From: Toxonevra muliebris
Taxonomy: Eukaryota > Arthropoda > Insecta > Diptera > Pallopteridae
Direction of reading: 5' to 3'
Assembly: GCA_963691655.1 (NCBI GenBank)
Contig: OY829328.1
Span: forward strand, 80,976,400-81,040,399
DNA length: 64,000 bases
The position numbers were made by a program, and so were the translations under genes. Below are positions 56,596 to 64,000 of the stretch, piece by piece. The notes beneath the pieces were generated by a model that saw only the letters and a list, made by a program, of their open reading frames with translations, did no database searches and was not told where the DNA came from. Numbering within the stretch: the first letter of the stretch is position 1; the number at the start of each line of letters is the position of its first letter.

Positions 56596-57018
56596 TTAAA
56601 CATTTAATATCGTTACTATTGATAACAGAACAATTGTACCCATTGTTGTTGTTGTTGTTATGGCAGTTGCTTCACTATTATAAGTTGTTTCTGCACCCGC
56701 TCCCAATGTTGTCTGTTTCTGTTGTTTCTCTGCCAAATTATCAGGCACTTCATTATTTTGTATTGCTTCATTGCTTGACGGTGAATCTTGTAATGATTTC
56801 TCAAGAGAATCTGGTCCTGAGTGTGTATCTCCAACATTTTTAACATGTACCACTGGTGGTTCATGCATTGGTGTCGGCTCACCGGTACTGGTGGTAGTTG
56901 CACGTGTGGTTGTCGATGTTGTTGAGGTGGTAGTAGTTGTGGGTACAAATGTACCATTCTCAATCCAATACACTGGGCTGAATTCCAATTTGACATCTTT
57001 TAAATAAGATTTGCGTAC
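56596..57018 (-). CDS. uzip: uzip coding exon 3 (residues 403-542 and stop)
   Basis: The acceptor TTCTCTTAG precedes GTACGCAAATC. It encodes a short conserved strand (VKLEFSPVYWIENGTFVP), a Thr/Ser-rich probably O-glycosylated stalk, a low-complexity acidic/Gln spacer and the hydrophobic C-terminus. The antisense plus-strand frames here are shadows. Confidence 0.82.
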   Translation of the reverse strand, partial: VRKSYLKDVKLEFSPVYWIENGTFVPTTTTTSTTSTTTRATTTSTGEPTPMHEPPVVHVKNVGDTHSGPDSLEKSLQDSPSSNEAIQNNEVPDNLAEKQQKQTTLGAGAETTYNSEATAITTTTTMGTIVLLSIVTILNV

Positions 57019-59816
57019 CTAAGAGAAAAATGTATATATAGACAGACATATGTAAATTTAAAAGAAATTCAACAAATATTTCATTTACTTACATCTGATG
57101 TTATCTTACGTGATACGCTATCCTTACTCCCGTAATAGAATGCAAATAATTTGGCTGTGTATGGTGCCTCAAGCGTCACATAATTACCCTTTAGTGTTAC
57201 ATTTAAAGCTGTACCCGGCCATAGTTTAGTATGCACTGATTTTGTTTCATAACGTTTTTCACTGTATTTGAGTCCCCAATTGATACTCGCTGGAGTGGCA
57301 TCTTCGTTTTCATAGATTTTTGTGGGCAGACCACGTGCTACGCCCTCGTGTGCGCCCCAATATTGAATATGATCAAATTCATAGGACATAACCGTTTCGA
57401 CGAGACTATATTGATCACCGCGATTGACGAGTATACCATAAGCTGTGAAGAGAGAAGAAAAAAAAAAGGTTGAAAAAAAAGATATAAAAAAAAAAGTTTT
57501 AAACTCAGCTGCTGGAAATGTTTATTGATCGAATTAAAAAAAAAAAATTTAATTTCAAACATTATTTTTTTTCAATATTTCAAATGAGCAGAGAGAAAAT
57601 AATTCATTAGCCACGGTCATTAGCTTTCGCTGAAAAAGAGAATATTGAGTGAGAGAAATAACGACCTTCGATTGCCAGATTATCGTAAGCGACAACAAGA
57701 AAATTTTACAAGAAACGATTTTTTATACTTTAATTTTGTATTAAAATTAAAACTTTTCTAACTGATTTTCTCTAGAATTGACAAAAATGTGTAAGAATAA
57801 GTTTGTAGAAAGATAATTCAGATACCAAAGTTCAATTTTGGAGAAAAAAATACTATTTACGAAAAATGGCGCTTACGATAATATGACGATAATGACTCTC
57901 CATCTTCATAGTAGAAAAATTACATCAGTTGGCAACATGCAGAATTATAACAGGCGAGGGCAGTATTACAACAAGTACAAGAAGACAATACCAACATACT
58001 GCTTTGTTGTTATAAACATGGAGAAATGTCGTAAATAAAACAACAAATGCATGGAGAGCAAATAAAATGTAAACAAATGTAAACAACGATTTTGAGAGTT
58101 TTGAGTCTCATTGTAGAAAAAAAAGAAGAGAAAGAGAGAGTTGACGCTGCTCTCACCTTTTATAATTCTGCCATGGTTGACACGAACTTCGCAGTTACAT
58201 ACTCTTTTACTTCATGAGTGTGCAATGAGTGTAAAAAGGAGGAAAGAAAGGAACAAGAGTGCATGGAGATGAGTAAAAAGAAATACAACAGAAGGAAAAG
58301 CTTGAGGCGGGTATAAAATAAAATGGAAGAGGTTCAAAGTATCGAAGTTTCGACCATAATTTGTACTTTTCATACAATTTTTGTTGAATTTCTAAAAATT
58401 TAAAAACTTTGAACCACTTGCGGCACCAGTAAACATCCGATTTAAAAAATTCTTTTGGCATAATGTTTGTATTTGTAGATAGCAGTAGCTGAGTCAACAT
58501 ATTATGAAAAATCGAAATTTCGGGACTTTCAAGACCTTTTTGGAATCTGAAGAGACTATCTGATTTGAAAAATTTGTTTCCAATTTTGTTCCTCCGGATG
58601 AGTAAAAACTTAACTATACTATTACTTTTCGATTTGTCAAGCTTATTGGCCATTCATCGTGTCTCCAAAATTTGTTACGTTTAGAACAGTTTTGTAAGTC
58701 ACTGTAAGTAGATAGCCACAGTCTTATGATGGTCCATGGTATAAGGATACTTTTTTCCTTAGTATACTAGAGGGTGGTTCCGAGGTAGGAGTTGATTAAT
58801 TTGATTTGTACACCTTGAAATAATTTCCTTCAATTCTCATTCACACCTTCTATTTAGTAAGACACTTTAGAAAACTAAGCAATCTAAATAAAACTTACAA
58901 TCATTCTATACTTACTCCTTCTAAAAATTAAATAACTTTTCTATTAACCACCGTACTCACCCAATTCCGTGACATTTTCGCGTATATCCAATCGAATCTT
59001 ATCCAATTTGATATCTCTCAACTCATAGCTGAAAGGTTCCGTTTCCACCAGTACTTCACCTTCATCATAATCCTTTTCTATATCATTTTCGACTACCTTA
59101 ATTTTACCCAATCCCACCGGATCCAAACGTCCCAAATTATAATCGGCACCCCAATGTTGTTCATCATGTTGCTGCTGTTGTTGTTGTTGTTCATGCTGAT
59201 GCTGATGCTGATGATGTGGTGCCCGATGACGTCCAATGTAAGCATCTTCACCGATTTTTATAGCGCCAATTGGAATGCCCGCATCAAATTTACGCCAAAA
59301 CTTCCAGGCGATCTTACCCAAATGACCCTTATTCACCAACACATCGAAATGATCATATTTGCCATGTTTATAATGAGCGGCAACGCAAACATGCGCCTGC
59401 AAAATCTTTTCAGTGTGTCCGCTAGTAGCGACACCGTCTATGGTAACACGACACACATAGATCGGATAGTGTTCGTCTTCGGTTATGTACTTGCCACCTT
59501 CAACGGCATATTGCAATTGTTTGGGATCCTTGGGATCGTATGACTCCCAAAAGAGTGTACTCGATGTGACCATTTGACCCAGCATTGTTGATGCATTCTT
59601 ATATGTGAATACGGAATGTGTTGCTGCCTCAGTGGGCGTGGTATGCAGTAGTAAAATTGTGATTGTAATTGTGGCTAGAAGATTGAGAGTGGAGAGTGAA
59701 GGTGGAGCGTTAGAAGGAAACCATTTTCGTTTTTGTTGTTGTTGCTGCTGCTGCTCTGCCTCTAGCTCCGGTTGTCGTCGATTTGTTGCAGACATTTTGA
59801 AATATTCTTTTGGCAT
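56596..59816 (-). CDS. uzip: Unzipped orthologue, GPI-anchored neural adhesion protein (3 coding exons, 542 aa)
   Basis: Joined exons 59,816-58,961, 57,442-57,093 and 57,018-56,596 read through in frame with consensus splice sites (GTGAGT, GTAAGT; CACAG, CTTAG). Drosophila Unzipped is a secreted or GPI-linked glycoprotein of glia and neurons that supports axon guidance and cell adhesion. Seen here: a polar Gln-rich N-terminus, a hydrophobic signal core at residues about 41-58, then a conserved ectodomain (TSSTLFWESYDPKDPKQ, YPIYVCRVTIDG, SGHTEK, DVLVNKGHLGK, IPIGAIKIGEDAYIGRH) of DM9/DUF3421-like look. Cysteines lie at 122 and 144. N-glycosylation sequons include NAS, NVT (twice) and NGT. A Thr-rich stalk (about 429-448) and a terminal hydrophobic tail (MGTIVLLSIVTILNV) without a cytoplasmic segment fit a GPI signal. 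It is slightly longer than I recall for Drosophila (about 490). Orthology rests on recognition, not a search. Confidence 0.82.
57093..57442 (-). CDS. uzip: uzip coding exon 2 (residues 286-402)
   Basis: The acceptor TTCACAG precedes CTTATGG. The exon encodes YGILVNRGDQYSLVETVMSY, HIQYWGAHEGVARGLP and SVHTKLWPGTALNVTLKGNY and ends in phase 0 at ATCAGAT before GTAAGT. It probably forms the second half of the ectodomain, a beta-rich region with one N-glycosylation sequon. Confidence 0.82.
57930..58185. mobile_element. GGCAGAATTATAACAGGTGAG-type MITE in uzip intron
   Basis: The left end GCAGAATTATAACAGGCGAG and the right end GCTGCTCTCACCTTTTATAA then TTCTGCCATGG are inverted copies. Relatives are at 2,440-2,665 and within 10,631-11,640. 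It lies in the intron between uzip coding exons 1 and 2. Confidence 0.75.
58207..58653 (-). other. 148-codon open frame inside the uzip intron, unassigned
   Basis: It starts MANKLDKSKSNSIVKFLLIR and includes YWCRKWFKVFKFLEIQQKLY. It is Lys/Phe-rich and lies in the same orientation as uzip between exons 1 and 2. I recognise no family and see no promoter. It could be a relic of an element or a chance frame in AT-rich DNA. Confidence 0.2.
58961..59816 (-). CDS. uzip: uzip coding exon 1 (residues 1-285 plus one base)
   Basis: Two in-frame starts exist: MPKEYFK at 59,816 and MSATNRR seven codons later. Both precede the same signal core, so either could be used. CTTACCTCAG lies just upstream (minus sense) of CCTGTATG, suggesting a 5'UTR intron ends at about 59,822. 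Polyglutamine (22-28) and a His/Gln tract (201-221) interrupt the domain and are likely length-variable. It ends in phase 1 at GAATTGG before GTGAGT. Confidence 0.8.
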
Positions 59817-59824
59817 ACAGGCTG

Positions 59825-60210
59825 AGGTAAGTATTTTTTTGTTTTTTTTTTTTGATTGTTTATTTTTCTCACTGATTGTTTCTCTGGAATCTGGAATGAG
59901 AAAAGAAAATATGTGTGGTTAGAGATTTTACGCAAATATTTTGCTATTCATTTAAGTGAAAAAAAAGAAACTTTTATTGGCAAAAAAAAATTAATTGATT
60001 TTGTTTTGATACACTCTGAGAAATCAATATCTTGCATACTGCATATAACAAAATGGAAATCCACTTAAGCAATTCACTCATTAAGAAAATTTTATTTTTT
60101 TTTCTGACTCATGTCAGAGTTCAATTAACCCTAATGCGATACTAAATCTTGTGGTTTAAACGTACCAATTCAACCAATGTGAATCTTTTGTCCTTCTTAC
60201 CGGACTCTAA
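59825..60210 (-). other. Sequence upstream of uzip coding exon 1
   Basis: Probably the end of a 5'UTR intron. It has A-runs on the sense strand close to the acceptor. Any upstream non-coding exon and the promoter of uzip were not identified with confidence. Confidence 0.4.
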
Positions 60211-60214
60211 TATC

Positions 60215-61990
60215 TGGGACAGTGGCGTATTTAGAGGGAGTCATGAGAGCTGCAGTCCCTCTCAAAAATCTCTTATGGCTGGTTTTTGATCTAAATTTTT
60301 ATTTGTATTTTGGTGTGAGTTTGGTTTGAATTTTGACCAGAATTTGTTCCCAGTTTTGGTCTAAATGTTGGTCTAAATTGGTTCTAAGTTTGGTCTAAAT
60401 TTGATTCGAATGTTAGACTGAATTTTTAACTGATTTTTGGTCCAACTTTTAGGCTAGTTTTTGTTTTCTATTTTAGTCGGAAGTTTATTTTCATTTCATT
60501 TAATTTTTTTTTTTTTTTTTTGTTAAGTGAAAACTGGTCTAATTTTTTTGTATGAATTCGATCCGAATTTGTTTTGATTTTCGGTGCAGTTTTTATCCCA
60601 AATTTTGGTCTGAATTTCAGTTTGAGTTTTGAACCGAATTTGATTTTTATTCTGAACTTAAACCTGGTTACATTTTTGAAGCAGATTTACGTCTCATTTT
60701 CAGTCTGAATTCGATAAGAATTTCGGTCTGGATTTTGATCTGAGTTTTGATGAGATATTTTTTTTTTACTAATGGTCTAATATTATCTTATAACTTGCCA
60801 CAATTACCCTCTTCCCCCCCCCCCATCCACCCCTCTTTCTTCCCCGCCAAATTGAAATCCTACATCCACAACTGATTTCCGAGCCTCCTTATAAACCTAT
60901 TAACCCAAGGAGTAGGTTGCCAGAACGTTCAAAATCAAGTTAGTCTGAATTTGGCATGAATTTAGGTATGAATTTCGTCTAAATATTGGTCTAAATTTTT
61001 TTTGAATTTTGGTCTAAATTTCATTTTTATTTTGGTCTAAATTTCTTTTACATTTTGGTCTAAATTTAGTTTGAATATTGTACTGATTTTTGGGCCAAGT
61101 TTTGGACTGATTTTATTTTAAATTTTAGTCGGGGTTTTGAATTGACTTTTGTACTAAAATTGGGTCTGATTTTTGGTATAAATTGTTTCTGAATTTGCTT
61201 TGATTTTTGGTCATGTTTTTACCCTTAATTTTGATTTGAGCTTGGAAATGAATTTGATTTGAATTTTCAGCTGAAATTTGGTCTGATTTTTCATTTTAAT
61301 TTTTGCCGAATTTTTGGTTTGAATTTTGATCTGATTTTTGGTCTAAGTTTTCGACTAATTTTTAGTCCGAATTTGATTTGAATTTTGGTCTAAACTTGGT
61401 TTGAATTTTGGCCTGCACTTCTGTATAAATTTGGTCTAAATTTTCATCTAAATGGTTGTTCAAATTTTGATCTAAATTTGGTATATTTTTATTTTTATTC
61501 AAATACTGCACTGAATTTTTCCCTGATTTTTGGTTCAAGTTTTGGACTGAACTTTGTTTCTATTTTAATCGGACTTTTGCTTTGACTTTTGTATTGAAAT
61601 TTGATCTGATTTTTGGTATAGATTTGGTGTGAATCGGCTTTGGTTTTCGTCCCGAATTTTTGTCTGATTTTCGGTTTGAACTGAACTTGGCTTGGATTTT
61701 GGACTTAAACATGGTCTGATTTTTTAACTAAATTTTGGTCTGAATTTTGATTTGATTTTTTGTTAGCAACATTATCCCCCTCATCCCGTTTTCCCCGCCA
61801 AATTGAAATCCTAGATCCACCATTGATTCCCGAGCCTTCGCATAAACCTGTTAACCCAAGAAGTGGGTCGCCGGAACGCTCAAAATCGCGTTTATCTGAA
61901 TTTAGGTATGAATTTGGATTGAATTTGAACCTAACCTTTGGTCTGAGTTTCGTCTAAATATTGGCCGAAATTTACTCTAAATTTCTCGGG
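60215..61990. repeat. Degenerate TTTTGGTCTGAATT minisatellite, 1.7 kb, with a duplicated 150-bp block
   Basis: More than 80 imperfect units of the form TTTGGTCTGAATTT / GGTCTAAATTTTGGTTTGAA run head to tail. A non-repetitive block (TTCCCCGCCAAATTGAAATC, CTACATCCAC, CCGAGCC, AACCTATTAACCCAAG) occurs at 60,791-60,945 and again at 61,765-61,900, about 965 bases apart, so part of the array was duplicated as a larger unit. ACAGTGGCGTATTTAGAGG at 60,220 and the inverse of AAATCCTAGATCCACCATTG resemble hAT-like terminal motifs, so the array may be the interior of one or more transposons. Confidence 0.8.
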
Positions 61991-61994
61991 CTCT

Positions 61995-63050
61995 ATAGAG
62001 ACATTCTGTCTCTAATCTCGATTTCTTAATTCAAACAAAAAAAAAAAACAAATCAAGAAATCTTTTAAATTAGTTTAGAAAATATAGCAATGAACTTTAA
62101 TACTCAAGCATGTCTATCACTGAGTGTGTGTGTGTGTGTGTTTGTTGCCACAAATGAAAGAAACTTTTTCCAAGTTTATTATTAAACGCATTTTCAAACT
62201 ACATACATATATCATACTTATTTAGAAAATATGTTCAATGTTTCTAATACATAAAAACAGGTAAGATAAAAACTTCTACTGTACGTAGATATAAGTAGTA
62301 AAGAAACCACTCAAATACATTCAAGTATGCATGTGTGTGTGTGTGTGTGTGTATAAGCATGTCCTTCAAGTGGTATGCTTTATGAATGGTGCCAACTATA
62401 AATATTGTCATTGTAAGTGTTTATCCATCTATCGACCGAAAGCTGAAATACGAGTACATACTTCTAACTTTTATGTTTACTAACAAAAGGACATAAGGAT
62501 AAAACGTTTCTATGAACATACCGTTGTCAGACATAAAAAGTAAATATTGTATGTGAATAAACCAGCAACTAGACAGGATATAATGAAAAACGATAAATAG
62601 TATGTGAATGTGTATTAGAATGAGTATATGTATGTGTGTATGTATGTGTGGATATCATGTTAGTCATTAGTTACGTCAATGTCATAGACATTACACATGG
62701 GAAGCTGACTAGGTAGTTACCATATGTGTAGTTGTTGGTCTGTTGTTGTTCAAATTTTATGTTGTTTGGTTGTTGGTCATTGAACGGTTACATATTTATT
62801 TCAACACCCAGCGTATAATTATCAATGAAGTTTCATTAATAAAGTGTCAGTTATGTGTGTGCATGTATAGGTGTATGTATAGGTGTTCGGTACCCAGTCG
62901 AAAAATCATTAAGGTTTATATATTACTAAAACCTGAACCCAGAACTGATATTAGAAATTAATTAAGATTTTTTTGCACTTAGACCTGAATTTTTGTATGG
63001 ACATAAATGAAATTTGGTACTGAATTTCTGCATTAAAGTACTTTAAAAAA
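61995..63050. other. Non-coding with GT microsatellites
   Basis: (TG)n runs lie at about 62,124-62,140 and 62,334-62,351. TGTATGTATGTG-rich stretches near 62,625-62,650. No gene. Confidence 0.55.
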
Positions 63051-63056
63051 TTATGT

Positions 63057-64000
63057 GTCTGCAGGCACTCACAGTAGAAGAGAAATTTTGTTGTTTCTTT
63101 GAAAATTATTATTTATTATATATATTTATAATACGTTCTGTTGAAGTTTTTGCAGTCTTTTTTCTTTATTTTGTTGTTGCCTATATCACAAACACGTATA
63201 TAACACAAGAGAGGCAAGTTTCGTTATATTCAGTCAAGCAGAGTCATTTAAGTCGGCTCTCTCACTAAAGCGAATGAGATAAAACTGCGAGAAGTCGACG
63301 CTCTGCTTGATTGTATGCAACCGAATAACAACTGTATAATTTCATTTCTCTTATATGGTGTTGTGTGAGTGCTACGAAAATGAGATTTATCACGTGACCG
63401 TTGCTTTTGAAGTTTTTGCATACTTCTTCTTTCGATTTTCTGAAGATTTTTTTTTTTGTTGGTACTCTCAACACTTATCGTCACAAATACTACGTAATGC
63501 AAGTATATGGTATGTATAGCACATGAGAGAGAAGTATAGCTGAACTTTGGAATCAAGCAGAGACGTCTATAAGAGAGATAAAACTGCGAGAAGTCGACGC
63601 TCTGCTTGGTTGTTTTTGCAGTCTCTTCTCTTTATTTTGTTATTGCTTTTTTTCTGTTTCACAAACACGTATGTAACACAAGAAAGGAAAGTTTGGCTAT
63701 ATTCAGTCAAGCAGAGGCATTTTGGTCGGCTCTCTCACTAAAGCGAATGAGATAAAACTGCGTGAAGTCGACGCTCTGCTTGATTGTGTGCAACCGAATA
63801 ACAACTGTATAATTTAATTTCTCTTATATGGTGTTGTGTGAGTGCTACGAAAATGAGATTTTTTTTTGTTGGTTCTCTCAACACTTATCGGCACAAACAC
63901 AACGTATTACATATATATGTATAGCACATGGGGGAGAAGTATAGCTGAGCTTTGGAATCAAGCTCTCTCTCGAAAGCACATGAAATAAAACTGCGAGAAA
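63057..64000 (-). repeat. ATCAAGCAGAG repeat family, copy 4, tandemly duplicated and cut by the window edge
   Basis: The end TCTGCAGGCACTCACAGTAG is the inverse of the right end of copies 2 and 3. Two long units follow, starting near 63,150 and 63,620 (period about 470). Each has CACAAACACGTATATAACAC-like, ATTCAGTCAAGCAGAG, TCGGCTCTCTCACTAAAGCG and GTCGACGCTCTGCTTGATTG blocks. The repeat runs off the right edge. Confidence 0.7.

Noticed and set aside
56619..57007. Plus-strand frames of 74 and 78 codons
   Set aside because: Shadows of uzip exon 3 on the opposite strand.
59154..59922. Plus-strand frames of 105 and 129 codons
   Set aside because: Antisense shadows of uzip exon 1; the Leu/Cys runs arise from CAG/CAT codon repeats.
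60126..60140. TTAACCCTAATGCG as a piggyBac-like end
   Set aside because: No matching opposite end or second TTAA was found nearby.

Overview
This is AT-rich animal DNA, and the gene content points to a higher (brachyceran) fly. The recognisable host gene is an orthologue of Drosophila unzipped (uzip). Introns follow GT/AG rules with GTAAGT/GTGAGT donors, and one core promoter has a TATA box plus a fly-type TCAGTT initiator. Protein-coding content is very low: about 2 kb of supportable host coding or first-exon sequence in 64 kb. There are no bacterial genes, no CRISPR array and no rRNA.

Layout. From 1 to about 31 kb there is repeat-filled non-coding DNA, probably intronic to a minus-strand gene whose first exon (TATA + initiator, 5'UTR and a 27-codon signal-peptide start) lies at 31,222-31,619. 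The rest of that gene would lie at lower coordinates or outside the window. A 31-nt candidate micro-exon is at 7,850-7,880. From 31.6 to 56.5 kb there is more transposon-dense DNA, with one weak candidate plus-strand first exon near 38.3-39.05 kb. From 56,596 to 59,816 lies uzip on the minus strand, with three coding exons encoding 542 residues. Upstream of uzip are a 1.7-kb degenerate minisatellite (60.2-62.0 kb) and, at the right edge, a tandem copy of a dispersed repeat.

The window is mainly a graveyard of nested DNA transposons, several with readable boundaries: a Tc1/mariner-superfamily element (46,476-49,058) interrupted by a mariner; a second copy of that mariner (29,341-30,642) with shared inactivating lesions; a 1.6-kb hAT-like element with a perfect 8-bp target duplication (50,276-51,860) and two short hAT-like MITEs (4,627-5,084; 8,871-9,157); a piggyBac-like MITE flanked by TTAA (44,896-45,572); a tRNA-derived SINE with a 14-bp target duplication (32,384-32,705); and a second SINE copy whose tail has expanded into a 409-bp TAG microsatellite (3,294-3,945).

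The most unusual items are a 76-bp near-perfect hairpin family present five times, one copy sitting in the loop of a 760-bp foldback palindrome, and a six-copy MITE family ending in CTGGTTTTCACTATGTC-like inverted repeats. Family assignments come from reading motifs by eye; no database search was run.
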